64,000 bases of DNA from Pelobates cultripes. Taxonomy: Eukaryota; Chordata; Amphibia; Anura; Pelobatidae. The stretch is taken from assembly GCA_933207985.1 (NCBI GenBank), contig OW240913.1, forward strand, positions 353,093,226 to 353,157,225, written 5' to 3'. The position numbers and the translations under genes were made by a program. This document shows, piece by piece, positions 22,615 through 32,823 of the stretch. Within the stretch, counting starts at the first letter, position 1. Each line of letters opens with the position of its first letter. Below the pieces are notes generated by a model. The model did no database searches. It saw nothing but the letters and a program-made list of their open reading frames with translations, and was not told where the DNA came from.

Positions 22615-23386
22615 GAGGAAGAGAAGGGAGATGGGACAGAGAACAAAAATGTATACATTTGAAATAACAACAACTATATGAATTGCAAACATCTTGTTAA
22701 TATAAGGGGTACTATTTATGGGAATAGGTCGGCAAGGGTAACACAAATGAAAAAAGGTTGGGAACCACTGATGTAAAGTATATATTTCCTTTCAAAACTT
22801 GATGAAAGAATTAATATATTAAAATTGATTTGTGCATCTACATGTGTCTTTGTGTTATTTTATGTGTATTTGTATCTGTATGTATGTCAGTGTTTGTATC
22901 TGTATGAGTGTCGGTGTTTGTTTTGTGTATGCATTTGTGTCAGTGTGTGTGCCTGTCTGTGTAACTGCATGTGTGTCAGTGTGATTTGTGGAGACAGTTT
23001 TCCTTTAATACTAGCCTTTCTAATGGTGCAAACAACATAATTGGTTTTCTTAAAAGCTCCCTGTCGTATGACAAATTGCATGTAATGCCACTGGTAGCAA
23101 AAAAATATTTTTTTTTTTTGCAATATTATTGTTCATTCATGTAGTGTGTGTTAAATGCACTACTGTGTACAGCTAGTGTATATAGAATATTATAGTATGA
23201 AATGAGAGAGCCTTTCAGCACGGGTATTATTGTCACTTATTGTTCTAATTTGCTTGTCATTTATTTCAGGGCTTGACAAATTTGCTTGGAATCTAGTAGC
23301 CAGCTAAAACACATAGGAGCCATGTTATTTTTTGTATTTTTTTTTTAACTAACGAAGTTTCATTTTCATCAACAGAAATAAATTTC

Positions 23387-23910
23387 TTAAAGGGGCAGTA
23401 TAGTCACCAGAACCACACAAGCTTAAAGGACCACTATAGGCACCCAGACCACTTCAGCTTAATGAAGTGGTCTGGGTCCCAGGTCCCTCTAGGATTAACC
23501 CTTTCTTCTATAAACATAGCAGTTTCAGAGAAGTTTTCACAGTGAGAAGATGCCAGCGTCCATAGGAAAGCATTGAGAATGCTTTCCTATGGACTGGCTG
23601 AATGCGCGCGCAGCTCTTGCCGCGCATGCGCATTCAGCCGATGCCGACGAGAATGAGGAGGTGTGGAGGAGGAGAGTCCCCCGCCAGCGGGAGGGGGGCC
23701 CTGAGGGTGGGGGCACCCTCAGGGCACTATAGTGCCAGGAAAACAGTTATGTTTTCCTGGCACTATAGTGGTCATTTAATGTAATGTTTCTGGTGTCTAT
23801 AGCCTATCACTGCAGGTGAGAAAAGGCAGGGTTTACATCCATGCTTAATAACACCTCTAGTGGCCATCACTCAGACGGCCCTAAAGGTGATCTCTAGTCC
23901 AGTTAAAATG
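23387..23910 (+). mobile_element. T2-like MITE split by another T2-like MITE
   Basis: The left part, TTAAAGGGGCAGTATAGTCA to ACACAAGC, and the right part, TGTAATGTTTCTGGTGTCTATAGCC onward, belong to one element of the type seen at 83-240. They are parted by the complete element at 23423-23779. The right boundary is approximate. Confidence 0.6.
23423..23779 (+). mobile_element. T2-like MITE, subfamily C, inserted
   Basis: TTAAAGGACCACTATAGGCA at the left and a right end with CTGGCACTATAGTGGTCATTTAA. TTAA on both edges is the target duplication. GC-rich inverted centre (GAATGCGCGCGCAGC / GCGCATGCGCATTC) and the ATAGGAAAGCATTGAGAATG hairpin. No coding capacity. Confidence 0.82.
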
Positions 23911-25547
23911 TAATTTAGAGCAAGAACAATGTGTCTTTTTTACACAGACTGATTTCGAAACACATTTCTTATAATTTAAAGACATATTACTGTGAATAAA
24001 TGGTGTGGAACAATAGGATAGAAAAAGAGGGACAGAGGGTTTTGGGCCCTAAATAGGGACATTTGAGAGGTGTGAACAAATGTGAATATCTTTTAAAAAG
24101 AGAACGAAAAGCCAAATCAAGAAGTAAGGAACTTTAAGGGGGACCATCACCTGTAACTTTGATGTTATCCTATTCTCTATTAACACTTTAGCATAGAAAT
24201 TATGCAGCATTGAAATTGACACTTGTAATCTAAATTCCTTTACAAAAACAAAAGTCTCCATGTTTCTCCACTGAAAGGCAACACAACCTGCAGCAGCTAG
24301 TTTTGCTCAGTGAGTCATGAAAATACAGGAAGTAATATTATAGAGCATCTGAAAATGATCAGGGTTTCACAGCCACTGGTTGAGTTCAATTAGCAAACCT
24401 GCCCACCCAACTTGTTGTAGTTTTGGCAGTCATAGCATTTTCATGATCGAGGTTATGGTGTTAGCATTCTCTTAGCTAACTGTCCATGGGGTGTTAGGCT
24501 GTTTTAGTTGGAATTAAATGCTTTCTCTTTCTTTTTGAAAGGTGTCCAAAACTAAGATTAAACCAACAAAAGGGTTTTACATAATACTTGTAGAACTGTG
24601 GTGTAAATTAATTTTGGTTATAGAACATGCATCTAACATTCTATATTGATGATTTTATTTTCCAAGGGAAGATAATTTCTTTATAAACCTTGTTGCTGGA
24701 GTCATGGAGACCCTTATCCATTATCCACTATGTAGGTGTTTTACTTGTATAGTGTGCAATAGTCTAGTTTTTCTAAAATTACTGTAGTGCAGTTTTCATT
24801 TATGCTCCTTTAAAAAGAGAGCATAGAATTGAATCTATATATTGTGCTAGCAGTTTTGCTCGCAAATGTATCGATTAGGAGAAAAACTGCCTCGGAGGAC
24901 ACTCAAGGCCAAGGCATTGACTGATAAGGGAGAGGAGGAAAGAGCTCCCACAGGAGGTCCTTTTGCTCTCCCAAGCATAGCAACCACAGCGCATGCTCTG
25001 CAGTTGCTATTCAAACGCCCTAACTGGCTATTCTAGCTCCGGCTAGAGAGTGTAGGAACGGAGTGACGTCACTATGTTCCGAAGTGGGCAACGGAGCCAG
25101 CGTGCCAGAATCACTGAGGATGCGTCCCCAAGCAGGGCAAATCAAACAAGACGGAAGGTGGATCGGAAGATGACCCGGAGGTGGGTGTTAAATGAAGCTT
25201 GAATATGGTGGTGCTGGAGAGGTGAGTAAATCTCTACATGTTACATTGAATAAATCATGTATCTTTGTGATAATCAGTGACTCCCCATTCATAAAACCGG
25301 CTTGAAAGAGGTACGTTTCTTTTCAAGCCATTTTTGTGAACATGGAGTCACTGGTTGGCTGAGAGCATCAGCTTACCACTCTCAGTCAAATGGCGGTGCC
25401 CATGTTTAGAGGAACTCCGCACTTCCTGAAACTGAGATTTCAGAAGCCAGATGACACCTGGGGGAAGTTCAGATATTCGCAGGAGGCAGCTTCGGGGTTA
25501 AATCATTTGAGAAGGGTTTAACTCCTTGAGGTAAAAGTGCACTCTGG
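23911..25547. other. No gene recognised
   Basis: AT-rich sequence to about 24850, then a GC-richer part with GGAAGATGACCCGGAGG-like segments that may be the inside of an old T2-like element ending at 25613. No coding signal. Confidence 0.45.
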
Positions 25548-25613
25548 GGCCTCCGGGCACCATTACAACTTATTTAAGATTAAGTTGTTATCGAGCCTGG
25601 AGTTTTCCTTTAA
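25548..25613. mobile_element. T2-like MITE 3' end
   Basis: CACCATTACAACTTATTTAA / TTAAGTTGTTATCGAGCC hairpin followed by TGGAGTTTTCCTTTAA. This is the right end of a T2-like element of the type seen at 51703; its left end is not clear. Confidence 0.55.
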
Positions 25614-25618
25614 GAAGG

Positions 25619-26794
25619 TGTAACGGACCGTTTCAGCTCTCAAGGGGTTAAAACCGTTTAGGCGATCGGCCCCCTTTCCAGAGATGCAGGCACAGCTACT
25701 GTAGAACACCAAACTCCCGAACCGCATGTAAGGGAATGCTCCAAACTCCCGAACGGCATACAATATAGCACTCCAAACTCACGAACTGGAACCATACGAA
25801 TAGCTGCTAGCAGACGAATAGGAAAAGCACTCCTAGCAATCAGTCTCTATCAGCATTCAGTAAATCCCCCCAAAGATGAGACAAGGCTCCGTGTTGAGGG
25901 TCAAGCAATGGTCTGTTTAATGAGGGCTACCTGCCCAGTATTTATGCAGGTCTCCCACCTGGTGGACACTTCACTAGGGGACCAAATGGGAGACTGTGAC
26001 AAAAGACAGACAATCAGCAAAATAGGACGCACAGTCACATTATATTCCCAGAATGCATCCTGGCTTCCTCCCCTCTGCCCTGGAGATAATCGAGAAGTAA
26101 TTCAATTATCTCCCAGGACAAAGGCAAATCACCATTATGCACGTGGGGATACTAAAATAAGAATTACTATTAAAATACACTATGTGACACAAGTTACAAT
26201 AAAACTATACATTTAACATATCCCCAGATAGCTCAGGTCTGAGCGCACATTTTTAAGCGAATGGCACTCAGACCACACGAATACAGTTTAATCACCATGG
26301 ACCCAAAGTCTTCACAAAGTCAGTTCTCATACGAATGAGCTCCATGGGATTCCTATCTGTGGTATAGTGCAGTCAGGTACAACTACCGAATACCGGGCTG
26401 TTCGTGGACTTCCACCGAACAAGAAGGGAGGTCGGCGGCTTCAGCAGTGTTCGCGCCAAACTGTTTCCGTTTTTAGTTCAATGAGTTAGGCGTCGAACAC
26501 CGCTGTGCGTTCACGTGTTCGGTACACGAATGGCGGCCACCCAGTATTCGTCAATTAAGCTGCAGTTAACCGCAACTTCGGGGAGGCTAATTGCCGGCAC
26601 ACTCCAGCTCCCAGGTGGTCTAGTCATTCGTGTGGTTGTTCGGTGGATTGAGTCTACCGAACACCGGCAGAAAAGCACGAATAAGTCTTTTCTGCAGGGG
26701 AAACAAAGTCTTTTAACATGGGGCCATAATCCAAAGGCAGCAGGCGAGCAACCAGGCTTCTCCAATGCAATGTGGCGAGGTTGCTCTTGTCACA
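25619..26794 (-). mobile_element. Solo LTR, 1176 bp
   Basis: Read on the minus strand the block starts TGTGACAAGAGCAACC and ends GGTCCGTTACA, that is TG...CA, and is flanked by a perfect 5-bp direct repeat GAAGG at 25614-25618 and 26795-26799. This is the signature of a solo LTR left by recombination between two LTRs. Many CGAA/CGAAC motifs (ACCGAACA, ACACGAAT) are spread through it. ATTAAA lies about 310 bases from its 3' end in the sense orientation. No internal retroviral or retrotransposon genes remain. Gypsy-type or ERV origin cannot be told apart. Confidence 0.8.
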
Positions 26795-26899
26795 GAAGGG
26801 TATTGAGTACAATATCATGCCCAATACGGGATTTTAATAATTACTAATATTTTAAAAGCATTAAAATATTTTTAATACTAGGCTTCTTTATTCCCTGTG

Positions 26900-27230
26900 T
26901 TTAAATGAACACCCCAGGCACTGTAACCACTAGAGCTTGCTGTAGTTGTTATACTGCCAGGAGTGTCCCAACGCCCCTTCCTCCCATTGTAAAGAGTCAG
27001 ACCATTTTTACACAACTTTATTTCTTAACTGGGGTCCATCAGACACTAACATTGCCAGAGCTAATGGAAATTCCTGCTGAAGAACTTGTTTCTCTGGCCT
27101 TGTCAGTGGAGTTGGGAAGTGGCCCCAGTTTGACTCCTTACAATAGCAGGCTGTCAGGGACCTCCTGGAACCATAACCACTATAGTGAGCTGTAGTAGTT
27201 ATAGTATATGCAAAAATAATTTTAGGGACC
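26900..27230. mobile_element. Degenerate T2-like MITE
   Basis: AACACCCCAGGCACTGTAAC and, 40 bases on, GTTATACTGCCAGGAGTGTCC form the left hairpin; the right side has ACCACTATAGTGAGCTGTAG with TAGTTATAG. TTAA borders are lost. Confidence 0.45.
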
Positions 27231-27319
27231 TTGCCGTTTGACCTATAAAACAAATAACATAGTGCAATATTGGCAAATAATCACATAATGCAAATTATCA
27301 GTTGCACTCACAGGTAAAC

Positions 27320-27560
27320 TTGATATAAACGCCTTAGGGGTGCCACCTTCGATAGTAGTATTGGGCTTGAGTTCTTCTCTTGGACCTCTCTCCGGACTGG
27401 TCTTTTTGGTACCCAAAAACAATTAACCAGAGAATTCTTCCATAAAAAAGGGATATTTATTATATAAAAATTATAGTTGACAAGTATTAAAAGAGTATGG
27501 TCGTCCTACGCGTTTAGTCCTCGTTGAGAACTTCCTCAGGGACCCATAAAATATATAAAA
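27320..27560 (-). mobile_element. Possible Penelope-like 3'/5' remnant with hammerhead-like motif
   Basis: On the minus strand 27543-27504 reads CCCTGAGGAAGTTCTC, AACGAGGACTAAACGCG: a CTGAGGA box, a six-pair stem (AGTTCT / AGGACT with one G-U), then AAAC. Hammerhead ribozymes (CTGANGA - stem II - GAAAC) are known in Penelope-like elements of vertebrates. G12 of the core is T here, so the copy is probably inactive. Element borders are guesses. Confidence 0.4.
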
Positions 27561-29282
27561 CAAGTAACAAATAAATCACAGGCTCACTTTGTCGTATGTG
27601 CAGGGTACGGCTCCAATGCTTGACATAACCTTCTTCTCTTCTAAATGCCCACATTATTAGATTTGATGCTTTTGCAATTGGTTCAGAGAGGATAATTTTG
27701 TGTGTGAAAGGATAGAATGTCTGCAAAACCACATACATTTACTCACACTAGATACAAACTATTCACAAACACTGACATTACACACACAAAGTCATCTTGC
27801 ACTGCTGGCTGTGAGTACTAAAACTCCCCTACATTCTGAAACATTGACGTTTCATTTTTTTCAATGCATTTCACTGTTTTATTAATTCTCAAGAAAAAGA
27901 TATAAGGAAATAAAGGAAGGAATTAAGTACAGAATAAGTCTGAGATATCCGTGTCTCTAATTGATTTACATTTGTTCAGACCACTCAGGGTCTCAATATA
28001 AAGTGAATCATACAGAATGCAACAATCATTTACGTATTTCAAAATAAATTCGACACTCAATGGTCTCTACTCCCTGGCAGAAAAATCTCCGGTACCCCAG
28101 ACACCATGGGCCTCAGCTCCCATAGTTCATATCTATCTATAGCATGAAAGAAAGAAAAACACACCACTGGGAGTGCCACCCGTGGCTAATACTTCCTTCT
28201 TAAATGATAAGAGGATGGATCGGTTCATCATGGAATCCTATCATATAGTCTTCATTATTCTTAGCTTTGTTTTCAGGAATATCATAAAACATCACCCTTG
28301 TTAACATACAGTCTCCCATCAGATTCGGTCATATGTCTACCCTTGGTTGTAAATCATGATTTATAGTTCCCAACCCTGCTCCGGCATGTCACCTCTCCTC
28401 TTCCAACCGCTCATTACCTATGGGTCTCCCCACATCCTGTCCCTAATAATTTGGAACTGTCATCCTTTAACACATGTGCTCAGGGTATTCTATTGTCTTT
28501 CCCTGAAATAAGTAGTTAGGGTATAGAAATAAAAATAGATAATTTTGAAAAAATTAAACACTTTTTCTTGAGATTGACATTTCTTCACACTGACATAAAT
28601 AAGCAGATGCATTCACTCTGACAATACCTAATGTACGATGTGTGAATAGAGCACTGCAGACACAAATAACATTCAAATACATCTTTGCATTCACTCCGAT
28701 ACATTCTTGCATCAAAACATACCCTCTACATTCACAGACACTCCTGCGTTCACAAATACTTGCTACATGCTGCATACTAATAAACACATACATTCACACC
28801 GACAACAAATGCACAAATTAACTCATGCACTCACTCTGACATCACATAAATGTGCACACTCACATTCACAGGTTTAATACCCAAAGCTTGAATGTATACT
28901 CACACTGTACACGCAAAACACAATGTTAAGGTATAGATGTTATTTACTTAATGCATCTCAATTATACTTCTCGTCCTGCTTAATGATCGGAGCTCAGCAT
29001 TTTACTGCCTACTTGGAACAATGCACAATTGTGCTCTAATCCTGTACACTTGTTTGGCTTTTCATACATGACAGTAGCTTGCTTGCACTCTCTATTAATG
29101 AGAGCGTGCTTGCTGTCTTGCTGTGCCCCACATTGACACATCTATAGCCACTATTGGAAGTGGATCCCATTCACCACCTGTAGGAGGATTTGGGAAATCT
29201 CTATAAACGAAATGGATAATATTAAACGCTGTTCATTAAAGCAAAAATAATGAAAACCAGAGCAACCTTCCACAATATCAGG
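27561..29282. other. No gene recognised; degenerate CA-rich tract
   Basis: 28560-28900 contains loosely repeated ACATTCACTCTGACA-like units, an old microsatellite or minisatellite. The rest is unique-looking. No supported exon. Confidence 0.5.
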
Positions 29283-29322
29283 GAGTCCATTCACTTTTTC
29301 CCTTAATTTTGTTGTTACTCCT

Positions 29323-29817
29323 GTGTCTGTTTCCCTCCAAGTCAACGGTGCTACCATCAGCTCCACCATGCAGGCTCGCTGCCTGGGTGTTCTCTTTGAC
29401 TCTGTCCTTTCCTTCAAGCCTCATGTTCAATCTATCGCCAAATCCTGTCATTTCCATCTCAAAAACATTGCGCGCATCCACCCCTATATAACACCAGATG
29501 CGACTAAGGTGTTGGTCCATTCCACTGTCCTTTCTCGCGTTGACTACTGTAATCCGCTTCTCAGTGGTCTTACGTGCTCCCAACTTGCGCCATTACATTT
29601 CATAATAAATGCGACAGGGAGGCTCATCTTCCTGTCCGCCCGCATCTCCCATGCCTCACCCTTCTGTCAGTCCCTACATTGGCTTCCTATAAAATATAGA
29701 GCTCAATTTAAAATTCTGGTTCTTGCTTTCAAATTGCTACACATTGCTGCTCCCACCTATCTATCCTCCCTTATACACAAGTATGTCCCATCTAGGCCCT
29801 TACGATCTGCTGAAGAC
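29323..29817 (+). pseudogene. L2-type ORF2 C-terminal part, first block
   Basis: The frame contains ARCLGVLFDSVLSFKPHVQ, LSRVDYCNPLLSG, SLHWLPIKYRAQFKILVLAF and APTYLSSLIHKYVPSR, signatures of the region after the reverse-transcriptase domain in L2/CR1-group LINEs. The catalytic RT motifs and the N-terminal endonuclease are missing because of 5' truncation. A stop (TAG) comes at the first bases of the inserted MITE, right after ...RSAED. Confidence 0.75.
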
Positions 29818-30211
29818 TAGAGATGTCGCGAACCGTTCGCGAACGTCCCGCGAACAGCTCGCCATGGTTCGCGGTGAACCGTTCGCGGCAAGCTCCGGTC
29901 AGCTGACACATCCTGGCCAATCTCCAGCAGACCCTCCCTCCCAGACCCTCCTACCTCCTGGACAGCATCCATGTTGAGCTCGCGGCGAACCGTTCGTGGC
30001 GAGCTCCGGTCAGCTGACACATCCCGGCCAATCTCCAGAAGACCCTCCCTCCCAGCTGCCTTCAACATGGATCCTGTCCAGGAGGTGGGAGGGTCTGGGA
30101 GGGAGGGTCTGCTGGAGATTGGCCAGGATGTGTCAGCTGACCGGAGCTCGCCACGAACGGTTCGCCACAAGCCGTTCGTGGGACGTTCGCGAACGGTTTG
30201 CGACATCTCTA
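29818..30211. mobile_element. hAT MITE, 394 bp, with 8-bp duplication
   Basis: TAGAGATGTCGCGAACCGTT at the left and its complement AACGGTTTGCGACATCTCTA at the right (one mismatch). A perfect 8-bp duplication of LINE sequence, CTGAAGAC, lies at 29810-29817 and 30212-30219. The interior is a large palindrome built of CGTTCGCGAAC motifs and a CTCCGGTCAGCTGACACATC segment that occurs three times in both orientations. Ends and duplication length fit hAT. Confidence 0.9.
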
Positions 30212-30399
30212 CTGAAGACTTATGTCTATCTTCTGTCCGTACTCCCACCTCTGATGCTCGCCTTCAAGATTTCTCGAGGGCTGCACCATTCCTGTGGGAC
30301 TCGCTTCCCTCCTCCGTTAGATGCTCACCCAGTCTCCACTCCTTCAAAAAATTGTTAAAAACCCACTTCTTCATAAAAGCGTATCAATTAAACTGTTAA
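30212..30399 (+). pseudogene. L2-type ORF2 C-terminal part, second block
   Basis: After the MITE the LINE frame resumes with LCLSSVRTPTSDARLQDFSR and AAPFLWDSLPSSVR, then SFKKLLKTHFF and a stop at 30397-30399. PFLWDSLP...SFKKLLKTHLF is a typical C-terminus of this LINE group. The net insertion of 402 bp (394 plus 8) is a multiple of three, so the two blocks are in the same frame number, but the MITE itself carries stops. Confidence 0.72.
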
Positions 30400-30632
30400 T
30401 AGCTCCCGACTGATTCCTGCAACTGTCATTAGTCTAATACTATCCTTACCTTGTTGTGTCATTTTACCCCACTCCCTCTAGCATGTAAGCTCATTGAGCA
30501 GGGCCTTCAACCTCTCTGTTCCTGTGTGTCCAACTTGTCTGGTTATAACTACATGTCTGTTCGTCCACCCATTGTAAAGCGCTGTGGGATTTGATGGCGC
30601 TATATAAATAACATAATAATAATAATAATTTA

Positions 30633-31588
30633 TCAGATCTTGCTGCAAATTCTTCTTCAGCCTCACATAAAAAGATAAACTAACCATAGTAAAGCATATC
30701 AACTGTGCCACCATTACCTATTTACTATCCGGTGTTCCAGATTTCTGGGCAAATAAAGAAAAAATTATCCAGATTTCTACTGGAAATTCTACATAGACCA
30801 TGACTATATTATAGTTTGGGTGGGAGCCTTAATCACAGTTCCACATGGTTGAGCTGTCAGATAGTTTTGATATTTCACTTATTAAGGAATTGATCATCAT
30901 TCTGTGCTTGCTTCTAATTTGATAAGTTTGTGAATTTCATCCTTCTTTCATATTTTTATATTTTATCTTTTATATTTTATATTTTATATTTATCTTTTAT
31001 ATTTACTTCAAGCACAATCCAAAAAAATAGCACATCTGTTTTCTGCTGGTATTGCCGATAATCCAGGTATAATTTTTGATGTCAGTATATATTTTTTTTT
31101 TGCATGCTTAAATATTTTTTATAGTTTTTGCACAATTAAATAAATGTTTTCCAGAATGCTGTACCATAAGCCTGCCTTCTTAAGCACGCCCCCTCACGAC
31201 AGAAAAAGACTTCCTTATAAAATGTATGTACACAGTCTCAGGCCCCTGGTGACAGAAACCTGTAGTGATATCCTTACTATATGTCTCTTTGTAGTTCAGA
31301 TCATTCAGTACTGTCAGTGGCTGAGCTGTGTACATACGTTTCTTAATGAAGTATTTTTCTGGAGTGAGGGGTGTGGCTAAAGAGGCAGACTTATGATACA
31401 GCATTCTGCAAAACGATTTGAGCATGCAAACAGATACAGTATATTATTGAGGCCCAAATATGTCATATGCATTAAAACTTTTATTGTGCCCCGAGTGGTA
31501 TTTTTAGTTCACAATTTTAAATCACTTATAATTTTGGGTAATTTGAAATGTCTGTTTTGCTATATAACACGATTGGCATCTCAATATC
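30633..31588. other. No gene recognised
   Basis: Includes a short AT tandem (TTTTATATTTTATAT style) at 30955-31005. 31155-31420 has an inverted look (CCAGAATGCTGTACCATAAG at 31152 and TTATGATACAGCATTCTG at 31391), the arms of a worn foldback element of about 260 bp. Confidence 0.5.
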
Positions 31589-32048
31589 TTACAGGGAAAC
31601 TCCACTGCCCAAATTCACCAAAAATAAAGATCACTGTTTAGTTGGTATATCCCCAAATGAAAGCATGCATGCACGTATTTAACTATGCTTTTTTTCAATT
31701 AATTATATCTAAAAGCAGCTTGCAAAATCTGCAGATATATTGTCTGATGTCTCTGCAAGCCCTCCCCTTCTAACCTCGCCCAGACTTTCTGTGGCTGTCC
31801 AATCACAGACTTCCCAACTCAGCTCAGTAGGAAGTGTTTGCAAGGCAGGTGCTCTGGGCAATTGTCTGCCACTTGAGTTTAGCTCCACTGAGCTAAATGA
31901 CCAGGAAGTAACAGGACCATTGTCAGATTAACTGCAAGTGTGTTGTACAAAATCTGCACTTATTGTAAAATTTAAAAAAAGAGGACACAGTCATCACATG
32001 TAAAGCACTTCTGCAAGCTGCTTTAGAGGATCTTGAGTGTCCCTTTAA
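31589..32048 (-). mobile_element. T2-like MITE, subfamily B, reversed
   Basis: Starts TTACAGGGAAACTCC and ends GAGTGTCCCTTTAA. CAATCACAGACTTCCCAAC, CAGGAAGTAACAGGACC and TCTGCACTTATTGTAAAATT match the copy at 21197 in the opposite orientation and 47157 in the same one. Left TTAA decayed to TTAC. Confidence 0.72.
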
Positions 32049-32084
32049 TAGACATTTGGTTATAATGATGAGCCAAAAGTGGTG

Positions 32085-32200
32085 GAACAAGATGGCAGTG
32101 CCCACGAGGGACAAGTTCAGGTAAGTAAATCTCACATTCCCCTGCCCCCAATGGCCACCGAATTATGCAAAGACCCCAGACGGTGGCAGAGACTCTATTC
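32085..32200. mobile_element. T2-like subfamily D fragment
   Basis: AAGATGGCAGTGCCCACGAG, GGTAAGTAAATCTCACATTC and ATTATGCAAAGACCCCAGAC follow the right half of the element at 18899, without its ends. Confidence 0.55.
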
Positions 32201-32389
32201 AAATAAATATCTTATAACTTTTATTAGACACAAGTTGCATGTATAATAAAGTGCATTTCTTCACTTATTGTTTGACACAAAAAAAGCAAACAAAGAAAAC
32301 TTAAAAAAATACCCATCTGAAAAAAAGTTATTTGACTAATATAAACTGTTATTTTATTCCTGAACCAGTTTCCAGCAATTTGCCAATGT

Positions 32390-32456
32390 ATTTGTAGTAA
32401 TCATGACTCTAAGCACCATAAATCCTCAAGCTTGTTGTAGTTGTCATGGTGCTTCA
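32390..32456. mobile_element. Small palindromic T2-like remnant
   Basis: CTAAGCACCATAAATCCTCA, AGCTTGTTGTAGTTGTCATG, GTGCTT: arms of a hairpin related to the CACCATAACAACTT hairpin at 51703, without TTAA ends. Confidence 0.4.
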
Positions 32457-32745
32457 AATCTATAGAAATGTTTTCAAATCTTTTTGAATAGTTTGACAAA
32501 AAATAAAACAGGATTTACCCAGCTCTAGCCTGCTTCCATTTCAGTTGGATGGAATCATATTTTGTAATACAAGCTATCATTGTGATTAAAGACGGAGTTA
32601 GCTGGGGAGGCCACTGTTTTGTCAAAAAGCTTTTTAGCTGTATAGCACCATGACCATTACAATGATGTGGACTGGATTTGGCGTTTAGAGTGCCCCTTTG
32701 ATTAACACTTTTTCCCATTATAATTGCTGTACTTTTCTTTTGTAG

Positions 32746-32823
32746 GAAACAGATTACGTATTGCAGCCTACTTCATTAAAAGATGGGTCAGGCTTCGTTG
32801 CGTTGTGAAACAACAGTACCGCG
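32746..32823 (+). CDS. Internal exon of unrecognised gene: IQ-like basic helix
   Basis: This is the first exon I can support of a five-exon gene model. The acceptor ACTTTTCTTTTGTAG is strong and the donor is CGCG|GTACGT. Only one frame is open: two bases finish a codon from an upstream exon, then NRLRIAAYFIKRWVRLRC and VVKQQYR, then one base is left over. The next exon needs exactly two bases, so the phases fit. The peptide is a basic amphipathic helix with Ile/Trp/Arg spacing like a degenerate IQ (calmodulin-binding) motif; that is an inference from pattern only. The upstream exon must end in phase 1; I could not find it in the window. The intron that follows is 12.7 kb. Function unknown. 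Confidence 0.55.

Larger units (their letters stand above)
29283..30632 (+). mobile_element. L2-type LINE, 5'-truncated, split by a hAT MITE
   Basis: The element keeps the C-terminal part of ORF2 and a 3' untranslated region ending TGTAAAGCGCTGTGGGATTT, GGCGCTATATAAATAA and an AATAATAATAAT tail, which is the typical 3' end of vertebrate L2-type LINEs. The coding part is in two blocks, 29323-29817 and 30212-30399, separated by the insertion. The 5' boundary is approximate. Confidence 0.78.

Noticed and set aside
26511..26847. Frames of 84-110 codons on both strands
   Set aside because: Inside the solo LTR; LTRs rarely encode proteins and no motif is seen.
29817..30248. Minus-strand 143-codon frame and + strand frames inside the hAT MITE
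   Set aside because: They run through the MITE palindrome and its repeated segment; no protein content.
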